A stretch of 64,000 nt of DNA from Sesamum alatum (GCA_034509735.1 JACGWO010000003.1:6014001-6078000), one strand, 5' to 3'. Shown: positions 34,011 to 47,079, numbered from the stretch's first letter. Notes: a model not told the origin generated them from the letters alone. Numbers and translations: made by a program.

Positions 34011-34240
34011 CCAGAGAAGGACGAGAATTTCTACTCCTCCAGAATCGCTTAAATCCCTTGTCTTTTCGCGTGTAGTTGACTTGCAGGATGTGGACACCAA
34101 AGTGGTTCCCCTCTATTTATATAGAAAGGATCCGACCAGCATAGCCGAATTAGCATCGATTGAATCACAATTCTGCTGTTTTTGACTTTTGTTTTGGGGT
34201 TACCAGGAGGGTCGGAAACCCCAACGGGAAACTTTTCACC

Positions 34241-35857
34241 GCGCGCGCAGGGGCAGCAGGCTGGGCCTGCTGCCCTGCGCGCACGGCCGGCCGGCTGCTG
34301 CCGGTGGCGGCGGCCGGCGGCTGCTGCAGCTAGGGTTTTTTGAAACCCTAGTATTATTTTATTTTATTTTTATTTACTTTTCAGTTTTAATTTTGAATTA
34401 ATTCTGAAAATTCGTTTTTTGGGTTCAATTTTGCCTAAATTCCTAAAGACATTATTTTAGGAGTAAAATAAATTGGATTTGGAATCCCGGGGTTATTTTA
34501 CTTAAAATAATGAGGAAGGTCTTCCTAAAACGAGAAAAATATTATTACCAATATTTGTGTTTTATTTTTCACACGTTGCGCACATGATCATTTATTTCTG
34601 TTTTGGATTATTATGATTGGAAATCATGAATTATTGATATATTGTAATTATGTGATTGGATCATGTGATTATGTGTGTTGGATGGAAATGGATGATCACG
34701 AGCCCTAGACCGGATGTATGGTTTAATTTTCTGTTGGGCCTGTGTGCCTCTTTAACTGCTTTCTCCTTCTCTCTTTCTAGTTGCCTTGGAATAATAAGGC
34801 ATTCTACCTCCCTCCTTATGTACTCCCCCCGGGTTTTCGCTGGGGTTTCTATTTTTTATAATGTAATGAGAGTAGACTAGGAGTGAGGTTTCCATTTTTG
34901 TAATTGGTGGAGTAGAAGGAAGGACCACATGGAGAGCCCAGACCGGAGGTCCCTTGGCGTTTTCCATGAAGTGAAGAATCAGAAAAAGAGACCAAGGCCC
35001 ATCAGCGTGATGATTGGGTTACTATTATTGTAATAGTATAGGACCAACCCTAGATTGACCATAGATCCACTGCGGGCTCAGTGGGTCGCATAGGATTTGG
35101 GCTCGTGATCATCCAACAGGGGCGTGCTAGGCTTTAATTTTGCATGTGGTTATTATGATGGATGAATGGCTTTTATTTATCATATAACTGCTATGGATGG
35201 ATTTTATTTATGCATTATGGATGGATGTATGCATATATATTATGAGATCTCGGTCATTCACTACTCTCACATTGGTTGGACCAATGTTGAAATATTAGAC
35301 CCTAGATAAAGTGGACATGAACTCTAGGAGTTTGTCCATGCCTTCCAATCCATGGCACGGTGAGGAAGCTGTTTTTAGGTCAATAGCGTGGTCTCACGAG
35401 TCGTGGCACGTTATTGTACTTAAAAGAAGCTGCACTATGTCATGAACGAAAAATGGGCTGCTGTTACCTGTCTCACGAGTCGTGGGGTACCAGTGGGTCT
35501 GTGGCTCGGTCGATTGGGTCGGGTCTAACGCCCAATTAGCATGATTCGCTTCGAGTCCTCGGGATCATGCGAAAGGGTGAGGCAATAATCTTGGGAATCT
35601 CGTGGAACGAGAATGGTACGGAATACCTCCCACAGGATCTTTTCCATGCGAATCGTAAAAGCGGGGTATGGGAAAAATAGTTGTGGATCCCAAGCCCACT
35701 AGGAAAGGATTTCCCGAAAATCACGTTTGAGAGTACTGTGTTTTCGTATAAATAGTGGGAGGATTAAATGACTAAAGACCAAGCATTTAATTATTTCATC
35801 AAACCACCGTCTTTATTTTCTGCTGATCGTGCGTTGTTTTCTAAATGTAGATTTAAA
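34241..35857 (+). other. B-plus leader, second part
   Basis: It resumes in the GC array (34241-34330), then follows 27000-28542 closely. It includes the hairpin 35381-35416 and ends 'ctaaatgtag' (35841-35850) before gag. No coding sequence. Confidence 0.85.
35381..35416 (+). promoter_or_regulatory. Leader RNA hairpin, B-plus copy
   Basis: Same 10-bp stem with one G-U pair and the invariant 16-nt loop as 28063-28098. Antisense copies lie at 43146-43181 (loop intact) and 60828-60863 (one loop base changed). Confidence 0.65.
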
Positions 35858-38800
35858 ATGTCTAAGAACCCACTATCAACCATTCTTGAGACAAACAAAT
35901 TCAATGGAACAAATTACACCGAGTGGTTGCGCAATCTCAGGATAGTCCTAGATTACGAGAACCAAGGCTACGTCATGGACGAGCCTCTCCCTAGGACCTT
36001 ACCGGAAGGATCCACGCCAGAAGAACGTGAGACGTTCGAGACTTGGCATAAGGATAACCGGAAGGTCCGTAGCGTCATACTTGCTTCGATGACCAATGAG
36101 ATTCAGAAGCAATATGAAAGGCTAGACGATGTCCCTTCCATTATGGCTCGCCTTAAGGATTGCTACGCAGTCCCGGACCGGCATACTAGGTATGTCGCGA
36201 CCAAGGCGTTCTTTGGAACTAAAATGACAGAAGGATCCTCTGTACAAGAGCATGGGGTTAAAATGCTTACCCTAGTGGAAAAGCTCGAGGACCTAAAGGC
36301 AGGTCTCGATAACGAAACGTACATAGATGTGATCCTTCAGTCACTCCCACCCTCCTTCGACCAATTTATTGTCAACTATAACATGAATGCACTTGAGAAG
36401 GGCATTCATGAGTTAATCAATATGTTGGTGCAATACGAGGCAACGACTAAGAAGTCCACGCCTTCGGTATTGTTTGGAGGTGCTTCAACTTCCAAGACGA
36501 AAGGCAAGGGTGCCGGACGTTGGAAAAAGAAGAAGGGGAAGGGAAAAGCCGTCATAGCAGCTACGAACACTCAGAGTGTTCCCATTGCCAAAGAGGGGAA
36601 AGGCAAAGGAAAGGGAAAGGTTGTCTCCAAGCAACAGTCAAAGGCATATGACATATGTATCAACTGCCGTGAGAAAGGGCATTGGAAGAGAGAGTGCCCC
36701 AAACTCTTCCCAAACCAAGGTATATATGTGATTGAGGTTAATATGGTCACTAATTCTGCCTCTTGGGTATTGGATACCGGCTGTGGAGCTCACATTTGCA
36801 ATGATTTGCAGGTGCTGAAAAGAAGCAGAAAAACTAAGTAGCGGGGACATGATCCTGAAGCTTGGAAATGGCAAGGCCATCTCGGCAGAAGCAGTAGGAT
36901 CCGCCACTTTAGTGATTAGTGATACCATTAGCATAGAATTAGAGCAGGTTTATTTTGTACCTAGTATGATTAAGAACATCATTTCCATTCCATTGTTGGA
37001 CAATAGTGGTTATGAGTTCAGAATCAATAAAAATTACTTTTAATTGATGAGGTGTGGAATTGCTCATCTACTTGGTACATTGCACAACGGGCTCTATATC
37101 TTGCAACAAACGAATTTCGTTCTTAACGCTCAACACAAACGGAAATTAGATAATAACGGGAACGCACGTCTGTGGCACGCTAGGCTAGGTCACATATCCC
37201 AAGATAGGATGAAAAGGTTGGTAGACTCAAAGAACCTAGAGGTTGGGGACTTGAGCGATCTACCAACTTGTGAATCTTGTCTAAAAGGGAAAATGACCAA
37301 GAAGCCCTTTGTAGGTCAAAGTAGGCTTGCCACGGGTCTGTTGGACTTGGTCCATACAGACGTATGTGGACCACTAAGGACGCAGGCTCGAGGTGGGTTC
37401 TCCTACTTCATAACCTTCACCGATGATCATTCACGGTACGGTTATGTTTACCTAATGAGGTACAAGTCTGAAGCTCTTGAGAGGTTTAAAGAATTCAGGC
37501 TTGAAGTGGAGAACCAGACCAACTGCAAAATTAAAGTCCTACGGTCAGACCGAGGCGGTGAATACCTTAGTGCCGAATTCCTAGATTATCTAAAACAAAA
37601 TAGTATAATATCGGAATGGACACCTCTCGGAACACCATAGTTAAATGGCGTCTCTGAGAGGAGGAACCGAACCCTGTTGGACATGGTTCGGTCCATGATG
37701 AGTTTTTACCAAATTGCCCTTATCGTTTTGGGGTTATGCATTAGAAACGGCAGCCAAGTTGTTGAATTTGGCGCCTACCAGTGCATTGACCCAAACGCCA
37801 TATGAGATATGGCACGGCAAGCCTGCGTCCTACAACTACTTGAAAGTGTGGGGTAGCCCCGCATACGTCAAGAGGTTAGTGGGAGATAAGCTAGAATCTA
37901 GGTCTAGCCTATGCAGGTTCGTTGGATACCCTAGAGAAACTGCGGGTTATTACTTTTATGACCTTTGGAACAAAAGGTATTTGTTTCAAGGAATGAAGTA
38001 TTCTTGGAGCAAGGCTTCCCGGAGGATATCCAACCTGATGAGCTGATCCTTGAGGAATCAAGAGATGGAACTCAGCCATCAGAAATAGCCGCGGAAACCT
38101 CACCAAGAGGATTTAGGATTAACGCGCGGAGGGCTGACCAACCTAGAGAAGTCCAACATGCTAGGCATGAAGGACAACCTCAAGAAAGGCCAGTCCCGGC
38201 CCCTGAACCGCCGGCTCCGATACAGTCAGCGCCCACAGTCACCACTGACGTTCCCGTCCTCCGTAGGTCCACTAGAGAATCTAGACCTCCAGTGAGATAT
38301 GGGTTTCTAGGTGCGACCAATCTTCTGGATAACGATCCTAAGACATACGGGGAAGCGATGTCTGACATCGACTCCGGGAAATGGCTTGAGGCCATGAAGA
38401 CCGAAATGGACTCCATGAGCGAGAACCAAGTTTGGAGACTTGTAGATCCACCGAAAGGTGTTAAGCCAGTGGGCTGTAAGTGGGTCTACAAGCGCAAACT
38501 CGACGTTGATGGAGAAGTCACAACCTTTAAAGCTAGGCTTGTAGCTAAGGGATACACTCAACGACCCGGGGTCGATTTTGAAGATACCTACTCGCCAGTA
38601 GCCATGGCTAAGTCCATTCGGATCCTGCTTGCCATAGCAGCATGGTATGACTATGAAATATGGCAGATGGACGTGAAAACGGCCTTCCTCAACGGTTTCG
38701 TTGAAGAAGAGATCTATATGGATCAGCCGGAGGGTTTCACGGTCACTGGAGAAGAACAGAAGGTCTGTCATCTCCAGAAGTCCATCTATGGCCTCAAACA

Positions 38801-39911
38801 AGCATCCCGAAGTTGGAACATTCGATTTGATGAAGTAATACGGGGATATGACTTCATCAAAAACGAATCCGACCCTTGTGTATACAAGAAGGTCAGTGGG
38901 AGCTCTATAGTGTTCCTAGTGCTTTACGTGGATGACATTCTGCTCATTGGTAATGACGTCAGAATGTTAGGAAACACAAAAGCATGGTTGTCAACCAAGT
39001 TTTCCATGAAGGACTTGGGTGAAGCCTCCTACATCCTAGGCATCCAGATTGTCAGGGACAGATCTAAAAGGATGTTAGGGCTCACCCAAAACTCGTATAT
39101 GGAGAAAGTCCTAAAGAGATATTGAATGGACAACTCCAAACGAGGATTCCTTCCAATGAGGCATGGGATCAAGTTGTCCAAAAAGCAGTCCCCGCAGACT
39201 GATGAGGAACTTGAAAAGATGAAAGTCATCCCCTATGCTTCTGCCGTAGGTAGCATCCAATATGCGGTCCATTGCACCAGGCCTGACATTGCATACGCTT
39301 TGAGCGTGACAAGCAGATATCAGTCCTGTGCAGGAGAGGCACATTGGAATGCCGTTAAGGGCATCCTTAAGTACCTTAGGAGGACTAAGGAAATGTTCTT
39401 GGTCTATGGCAATGGAGAACTAATTCTGGAAGTCTTTAGCGACGCTAGCTACCAGTCTGATGACGATGATGCCAAGTCTCAATCGGGGTATGTATTCAAA
39501 CTCAACGGGGGAGTAGTGGCTTGGAAAAGTTCCAAGCAAGCAACCACTGCTGACTCCACCACTGAGGCTGAATACATAGCAGCTTCAGAAGCTGCTAAGG
39601 AAGCGGTTTGGATGAGAAACTACATCCAAGAGTTGGGTGTGGTGCCTAGCATCGCCGAGCCTGTTGTCATCTTCTGTGATAACAACGGTGCAATAGCGCA
39701 AGCAAAGGAACCGAGATCTCATCACCGTTCCAAACACATTCTTAGACGCTACCATCTTCTTAGAGAAATGGTAGGAAGAGGTGACGTTCGGATGGACCGA
39801 GTCAACTCAGCAGACAACACAGCAGACCCGCTGACAAAGCCTATGTCGCAGAGTGCTCATACGCAACATCTTGAGAAGATGGGGATTAGGCATATGGGTG
39901 ATTGGCTTTAA
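35858..39911 (+). pseudogene. Copia-B gag-pol of B-plus, nearly complete but broken
   Basis: ATG at 35858 (the open frame extends upstream without homology). Order: Gag, CCHC knuckle (about 36656-36697), protease DTG (36773-36781), GAG-pre-integrase zinc region, integrase DD35E, reverse transcriptase with TAFLNG and YVDD (38925-38936), RNase H ending MGDWL. All domains are present. Lesions: frameshifts near 36835, 37707 and 37965; nonsense codons near 37041, 37638 and 39123, the last a CGA-to-TGA change. Compared with B-m2 these are single-base events, so the element decayed after insertion. Confidence 0.93.
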
Positions 39912-39916
39912 AGGTC

Positions 39917-39927
39917 AAGTGGGAGAT
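39917..39927 (+). promoter_or_regulatory. Polypurine tract of B-plus
   Basis: AAGTGGGAGAT immediately before the 3' LTR. Confidence 0.9.
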
Positions 39928-41813
39928 TGTTAGAATAGGTGACCATGTAAGCCAATTTTGGCAGGAATATGTAACCTATGTCTAGACAATTTCAGGTGTT
40001 TGATAAATCATTAATGAATAAAGAAGTGAATTTCATTTGGCATCACTTTGTTTGTGTTCACTTATATTTTTTTTCCATATCTGTTCACTACGCAAACAAA
40101 GCCCACGGACTGAGAATCAATTTCGGGGACTGGGACTACGCTTGGAGGTAGGTCCATGGAATCAGTCTTCCCGAATCAGTCCGGAAATCTCCAAGTCAAG
40201 GAATCCCGAAAATGGGTACCGGGATTCCATTTGAGACCTGCACTAAGCACCTGCTGTCGTTTTTCATCGACGGGTGACGAGGGTCGTCTAAGCAGTGTTT
40301 GTGGGTTAGCATGCTGGGACGCAGCTGACTGAGGTGACTCGCGGGAACCGTCTTACGGAGGACCTTGAGTATGGTCAGCAAGGTATGACGTGTATTCCCG
40401 GTTCCAACGGTACAGGTCAAGTCCTTTGACTTGAGGAATTGCTGAGTTTACCTGTACGTTAGGGCTGTATCTCAGTTTATCTGTCTCCTGCCAATAGGTA
40501 TTGACAGTTGAGTCTCATGTATTCTCTGTGTCTTGTCCCTAAAATCTGTGGCCACAGTAACTGAACAGAAGGGAAGGATTCCCTTGAGTGAGGACAGACC
40601 GACACTTAGGTCCAATGGGTACCTGCATTATCCGTGCCCTAGACTCTAAGTGATGAGACCGAAGACAGAAGGACAAGTGTACTGTTAGAGCCTAAATGTT
40701 CATCCCTGAATACTTCACCTAGTCTCTAGTGCCATGGACCGTTGCTAGATGGCCACCCATGGTAACGGAAGGATTCTAGGAATCCGACCAAGTCTAGCTG
40801 AAAGGTGAACCTAAAGAGTCACACACTATCCACACACATTTAGATATTTAATTAGGAATTAAATATTGGAGTGAAGGAATGATTAAATTGGATTTAATCG
40901 GGTCCTTTATTTTTTTCTTGGAGAAATAATTCCTTCTATTAGATATAAGGAATTAAATTGATAAATTAGATTTATCAAAGGGATTTATTTAATGGGCTTA
41001 AATAATATTTATATTTATTTTAGCCTCTTGGAAATATTTAAATAGGTTTTAAATATTCCATTAAATTAAATTAAATCAACGGTGAGATGAACGGGAGAGA
41101 TGGATGGCTAGGATTGTTTTGACTAGGTCAAAACACTACTTTGACTAGGACTTTGACTAGGTCAAAATCCTAGTCAAAATAGATTTCTTGAAAGAGGAGT
41201 TTAAAGAGGATTAGACTCCTCTTCTATATAAACCCCTAGCATCCTACAAGTTGTAGGATGATGAAACTCCAACACACACACTACAACACACACACACGGA
41301 TTCTCTCTCCCTCTCTCTCGTCCGATTCTCTCTCCCTCTCCAAGAAATATTTTCTTTGTTCTTTTTGTTCTTGGAACATTAAGAACTTGATGAATCAATA
41401 CCAAGTAATCAATAATGTGTTATTGATTTATCCACTCCAAAAACATAAACTTGTTCGTTGCTAGCACGACGTGCAAGATACGTGGGTGGATCGTGTGTCA
41501 CGATTTAGAGGGTCTCAAAGACGAGATCTTGGTGCAAAACGGGGAACAACGCTTGTAGCCGTTGAAGACGAAAACGACAACGGGTAGGTCTCGTTTTAAT
41601 TTTTCGTCCTCTCTTTAATTTCCAACCCTATGGCCTCCATGATTTATTTTGTGTTATTCGTTCATGAGATACACCGAACGCCCGGGAAATTTCAAAGGCA
41701 CACCCTTTGAAACGTGTTTTAATTTAAAAGCATGTTTAAATTCCATATTTAATTTTAATTATACCGCGCTTCCGCATTCGCGCTTTTCCCGGGACGATCC
41801 AAAATTTCTTTCA
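39928..41813 (+). repeat. Copia-B 3' LTR (L7)
   Basis: 1886 bp, TGTTAG...TTTCA. It has a deletion near 40472, where 'gtatctcag' joins 'tttatctgtctcc', relative to L6. TATATAAA is at 41225-41232. The right neighbour is antisense gag of B-m1. Confidence 0.93.
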
Positions 41814-42711
41814 AACTAGTGACCATATTAACCTCAATCACATATATACCTTGGTTCGAGAAGAGTTTGGGGCACTCTCTCTTCCAATGCCCTTTCTCAC
41901 GGCAGTTGATACATATGTCATATGCCTTCGACTGTTGCTTGGAGACAACCTTTCCCTTTCCTTTGCCTTTCCCCTCTTTGGCAATGGGAACACTCTTAGT
42001 GTTCGCAGCTGCTTTGACGGTCTTTCCCTTCCCTTTCTTCTTCTTCCAACGTCCGGCACCCTTGCCTTTCATATTAGAAGTCGAAGCACCTCCAAACAAT
42101 ACCGAAGGCGTGGACTTCTTAGTCATTGCCTCGTATTGCACCAACATATTGATCAACTCATGAATGCCCTTCTCAAGTGCGTTCATGTTGTAGTTGACGA
42201 TAAATTGGTCAAAGGAGGGTGGGAGTGACTGAAGGATCACATCTATGTACGTTTCATTGTCGAGACCTGCCTTTAGGTCCTCGAGCTTTTCCACTAGGGT
42301 AAGCATTTTAACCCCGTGCTCTTGTACAAAGGATCCTTCTGTCATTTTCGTTCCAAAGAACGCCTTGGTCGCGACATACCTAGTATGCCGGTTCGGGACT
42401 GCATAGCAATCTTTAAGGCGAGCCATAATGGAAGGGACATTGTCTAGCCTTTCATATTGCTTCTGAATCTCATTGGTCACCGAAGCAAGTATGACGCTAC
42501 GGACCTTCCGGTTATCCTTATGCCAAGTCTCGAACGTCTCACATTCTTCTGGCGTGGATCCTTCCGGTAGGGTCCTAGGGAGAGGCTCGTCGATGACGTA
42601 GCTTTGGTTCTCGTAATCTAGGACTATCCTGAGATTGCGCAACCAATCGTTGTAGTTTGTTCCATTGAATTTGTTTGTCTCAAGAATGGTCGAAAGTGGG
42701 TTCTTAGACAT
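41814..42711 (-). pseudogene. Copia-B gag of B-m1, cut before protease
   Basis: Minus-strand ATG at 42711. About 298 codons of uninterrupted B Gag, including basic GKGKG-rich linkers and the CCHC knuckle (CINCREKGHWKREC). It is cut at 41814 within the VNMVT segment just before the protease DTG; further residues in the open frame come from the LTR. Protease, integrase, reverse transcriptase and most of RNase H of this element are missing. Confidence 0.92.
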
Positions 42712-44976
42712 TTTAAAATCTATATTTTAGAAAACAGCGCGCGATCAGCAGAAATTAAAAGACGGTGGTTTTGATAAAATAATTAAATGCATGGACTTTA
42801 GTCATTTAATCCTCCCACTATTTATACGAAAACACGGTACTCTCAAACGTGATTTTTGGGAAATCCTTTCCAAGTGGGCTTGGGATCCACAGCGATTTTT
42901 TCCCATACCCCGCTTTTACGATTCGCATGGAAAAGATCCTGTGGGAGGTATTCCATACGATTCTCGTTCGATGAGATTCCCAAGATTATTACCTCACCCT
43001 TTCACATGATCCCGAGGACTCCAAGCGAATCATGTTAATTGGGCGTTAGACCCAACCCAAAGACCCACTGGTACCCCCACGACTCGTGAGACAGGTAGCA
43101 GCAGCCCATTTTTCGTTCATGACATAGTGCAGCTTCCTTTAAGTACAATAACGTGCCACGACTCGTGAGACCACGCTATTGACCCAAAGCAACTTCCTCA
43201 CTATGCCATGGATTGGAAGGCATGGACAAACTCCTAGAGTTTATGTCCACTTTGTCTAGGGTCTAATATTTTGACATTCGTCCAACCAATGTGAGAGTAG
43301 TAAATGACCGAGATCTCGAATAAATAAACATCTACACATATATCCATAATGCGTAAATAAACCATCCATAGCAGTTATATGATAAATAAACAACCCATTC
43401 ATCCATCATCATAACCACATGCAAAATTAAAGCCTAGCACGCCCCTGTTGGATGATCACGAGCCCGAATCCCATGCGACCCACTAAGCCCACAGTGGATC
43501 TATGGTCAATCTAGGGTTGGTCCTATACTATTATATTAATAGTAACCCAATCATCATGCTGATGGGCCTTGGTCTCTTTTCTCTTTCTTCACTTCGTGGA
43601 AAACTCCAGGGGACCTCCCGTCTGGGCTCTCCATGTGGTCCTTCCTTCTTCTCCACCAATTACAAAAATAGAAACCTCACTCCTAGTCTACTCTCATTAC
43701 ATATTAAAAAAAAATAGAAACCCCAGCGAAAACCCGGGGGGAGTACATAAGGAGGGAGGTAGAATGCCTTATTATTCCAAGGCAACTAGAAAGAGAGAAG
43801 GAGAAAGCAGTAAAAGATGCACACAGGCCCAACAGAAAATAAACCATACATCCGGTCTAGGGCTCGTGATCATCCATTTCCATCCAACACACATAATCAC
43901 ATGATCCAATCATATAATCACAATATACCAACAACACATGATATCCAATCATGAATATCCAAAATAATAAATGAATATGCGCATAACGTGTGAAAAATAA
44001 AACACAAATATTGGTAATAATATTTTCTCATTTTAGGAAAACCTTTCCTCATTATTTTAAGTAAAATAACCCCGGGATTCCAAATCCAATTTATTTTACT
44101 CCTAAAATAATGTCTTTAGAAAAATAGGCATAATTGAACCAAAAAATGATTTTTTAGAATTAATTCAAAATTAAAACTGAAAATAATTAAAAAATAAAAG
44201 AAAAACACTGCTAGGGTTTTGAAACCATAGCAGCAGCCGCCGGCAGCGGCCCGCCGGCGCGCGCACAGGGCAGCAGGCTCAGCCTGCCGCCCCTGCGCGC
44301 GCAGGCGCTGCCTGGCCAGGCGTGCGCGCACAGGCACCTTGCCTGCGTGCACGTGAGCCTGGCCGGCAGCACGCTGCGCGGCCTGGCATTCCGGCAGGCC
44401 GTCGCGCGCGCAGGCTCCCTTGCCTTGCGCGCGCGCTGGCCTGCTGGCTGTCGGCCGTGCCGTGCGCAGTGCGCGCGCAGACGTGCACTGGGCACGCCTG
44501 CCGGGCGCGCGCGACAGACTCCTCCGTCTGCGTGCGCGCGCGCCTGGCGGCGCTGCCCAGAGTCCGTCTGCCTTGCACGCGCGTGCCCGTAGATACCCTT
44601 GTCTGCGTGCGCGCGCGCCTGCGCGCAGCCTCACTGGCTGCGCGCTGCCCCTGCGCTACCGGCTGGGCGGGCGCGCGCAGGCTTCCCTTGCCTGCGCGCG
44701 TCTGCCCTGCCGGCAGCGCGCGGCTGCGTGCGGCCAGCCCTCCCGGCTAGCCGGCTGCGTCGTTTCTCGTTTTCCGTTTAATTTTCCACCCCGTTTCCCA
44801 AGAAAAACAGAAAAATACCAACATTCAGAAATTCACACGAATCAAAAGCAATAAAACCGACATGCTCCAAAATCAAGACAATCAAGATTTAATAAAAAAA
44901 AATGCCAATTTCACGTTTCATGCTTATAACGCACATAAACCCTAGGCCTATACACCGAACCGGGCTCTGATATCAC
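42712..44976 (-). other. B-m1 leader with GC array and altered primer-binding site
   Basis: Antisense B leader. It holds the conserved hairpin (43146-43181), the GC hairpin array (44222-44760) and, at 44964-44975, a primer-binding site reading TGATATCAGAGC on the minus strand, with one G-to-A change from the canonical form. No coding sequence. Confidence 0.85.
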
Positions 44977-46963
44977 TGAAAGAAATCTGTGGATCGTCCC
45001 GGGAATTGCGCGAATGCGGAAGCGCGATAAAAATAAACATACAAAAATTAAAGCATGCTTTTAATTTAAAAGAACACGCTCAAGGGGTGTACCCTTGAGG
45101 TTCCCGGGCGTTCGGTGTATCTCATGATCATATAACATGTAAAGAAATCATGGAGGCCATAGAGTTGAAAAAATAAAGAGGGATGAAAAATAAAACGAGA
45201 CCTACCCGTTGTCGTTTTCGTCTTCAACAGCTACACGCGTTGTTCCCCATTTTGCACCGAGATCTCGTTCTTGAGACCCTCCAAATCGTGACACACGATC
45301 CACCCACGTATCTTGCACGTCGTGCTAGCAACGAACAAGTATTTTTGGAGAGGATAGATCAATCACACGTTATGAATTAACGGGACTAATCTTCCTTAGT
45401 TCTAATGTTCCAAGAACAAAAGAACAAGAAATAATTTTCTTGGAGAGTGAGAGAGAGAGAGGCGGACGAGATGTAGGAGAGGGGGGAGTGTGTGTTGTGT
45501 GTGTGATTTCAAGAATCATTATCATGCAATAGTTGGAAGCTAGAGGTATTTATAGAGGAGGAGTTTAATCCTCTTTAAACTCCAACTCTAAGAACCCTAA
45601 TTTGACTAGGATTTTGACCTAGTCAAAGTCCTAATCAAACTAGTGTTTGACCTAGTCAAACAAATCCTAGCCTTCCATCTCCCCTTTCCATCTCAACCGT
45701 TGATTTAAATTTAATGGAATATTTAAATCCCATTAAATATTCCAAAAGGCCAAATAAATATAATAAACAAATATTAATATTTATTCTAGGCCCATTAAAT
45801 CAATTCCCTTAATAAATCCAATTTATTAATTTAATTCCCTTTATCAAATAGAAGGAATTAATTTCTCCAAGAAAATATAGGACCCGATTAAATTTAATTT
45901 AATCATTCCTTTACTCCAATATTTAATTCCAAATTAAATACTAAGTGTGTGTGGATAGTGTGTGACTCTTTAGGTTCACCATTCAGCTAGACTTGGTCGG
46001 ATTCCTAGAATCCGTCCGTTACCATGGGTGGCCATCTAGCAACGGTCCATGGCACTAGAGACTAGGTGAAATATTGGGGGATGAACATTTAGGCTCTAAC
46101 AGTACATTTGTCCTTCTGTCTTCGGTCTCATCACTCAGAGTCTAGGGCACGGAAAATGCAGGTACCCATTTTGGACCTAAGTGTCGGTCTGTCCTTACTA
46201 AACGCCGCAAGGGAAACCTTTCCCTTCTGTTCAGTTACTGTGGCCACAGATTTTAGAGACAAGACACAGAGCATACATGAGACTCAACTGTCAATACCTT
46301 TTGACAGGAGAGATATCCTTTCTTGGAAACTACTGTCACTCTGTACGCTCGAGCTGCACTAGACATGGCTTATGACTACTCAAGAGTATTTTGGTAATCT
46401 CTCACCATATCTAAGATACAGACCTGATGTACAGGTGAACTCAGCGGTTCCTCAAGTCAAAGGACTTGGCCTGTATCGTTGGAACCGGGAATACTCGTCA
46501 TACCTTGCTGACCATACTCAAGGCCCTCCGTAAGACGGTTCCCGCGAGTCACCTCAGTCAGCTGCTTCGTAGCATGCTGACCCACTAACACTGCTTAGAC
46601 AACCTTCGTCACCCGTCGATGAAATACGACAGCAGATGCTTAGTGCAAGTCTCAAAGGGAATCCCGGTACCCATTTTCGGGATTCCTTGACTTGGAGATT
46701 TTCGGACTGATTCGGTAAGACTGATTTCATGGACCTACCTCCAAGCGTAGTCCCAGTCCCCAAAATCGATTCTCGGTCCGTGGGCTTTGTTTGCGTAGTG
46801 AACAGAAATGTAAATGCAGATATAAGTGAACGTAAACAAAGTATTGTCATATGAATTTTCACTTCTTTATTCATAAATGTTTTTTTATCAAATACCAAAA
46901 ATTGTCTAGACATAGGTTACATATTCCTGCCAAAATTGGCTTACATGGTCACCTATTCTAACA
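44977..46963 (-). repeat. Copia-B 5' LTR of B-m1
   Basis: 1987 bp, antisense, tgaaag...ctaaca, next to the primer-binding site. It pairs with 5220-7196, with scattered differences. It is followed by the agtac duplication. Confidence 0.93.
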
Positions 46964-46968
46964 AGTAC
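46964..46968. repeat. Target-site duplication agtac, right copy of B-m1
   Basis: Matches 5215-5219. The A LTR resumes here at 'agtaccataggtaacg'. Confidence 0.85.
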
Positions 46969-47079
46969 CATAGGTAACGAATACTCATTTTATTCGTTAC
47001 ATAATATTACATTAAATCAAGTTGTCAAATAGGTTACAAAACGCCAAACCTATTGGCTTTCTAGTAACCTATTCTAACA
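46964..47079 (-). repeat. Copia-A LTR, antisense, right part
   Basis: The first 116 bp of the A LTR in reverse, ending ctaaca at 47079. It continues the fragment 4731-5219 base for base once B-m1 is removed. Confidence 0.88.

Larger units (their letters stand above)
32279..34240. other. Probable nuclear copy of mitochondrial DNA (NUMT)
   Basis: 1962 bp of balanced base composition, unlike the flanking retrotransposon, absent from the other B leaders. It contains a piece matching the conserved small-subunit rRNA segment around AGGATTAGATACCCTGG (33966-34010), closer to the mitochondrial/E. coli form than to the chloroplast form, and a long hairpin (33099-33149). About 30-40 bp of the hairpin array is missing at the site, as in end-joining insertion. 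The reading frames in it are not recognised as known proteins. Confidence 0.7.
29592..41813 (+). mobile_element. Copia-B element B-plus, full length with organellar insert
   Basis: LTR (29592-31595), primer-binding site, leader, gag-pol, polypurine tract, LTR (39928-41813). Without the 1962-bp insert the internal region is about 6.4 kb, close to B-m2 (about 6.2 kb). The bases flanking the two LTRs (cagaa and aacta) do not match and come from different repeats. The ends may therefore belong to two elements joined by recombination. Confidence 0.85.
5220..46963 (-). mobile_element. Copia-B element B-m1, minus strand, interrupted
   Basis: An LTR retrotransposon inserted in an antisense A LTR. 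Its 3' LTR is 5220-7196 and its 5' LTR is 44977-46963 (1977 and 1987 bp, very similar), flanked by agtac. From its own body remain the PPT and RNase H end (7197-7333), gag up to the protease boundary (41814-42711), leader and primer-binding site (42712-44976). Most of pol is missing, replaced by about 34 kb of other elements and an assembly gap. Confidence 0.8.
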
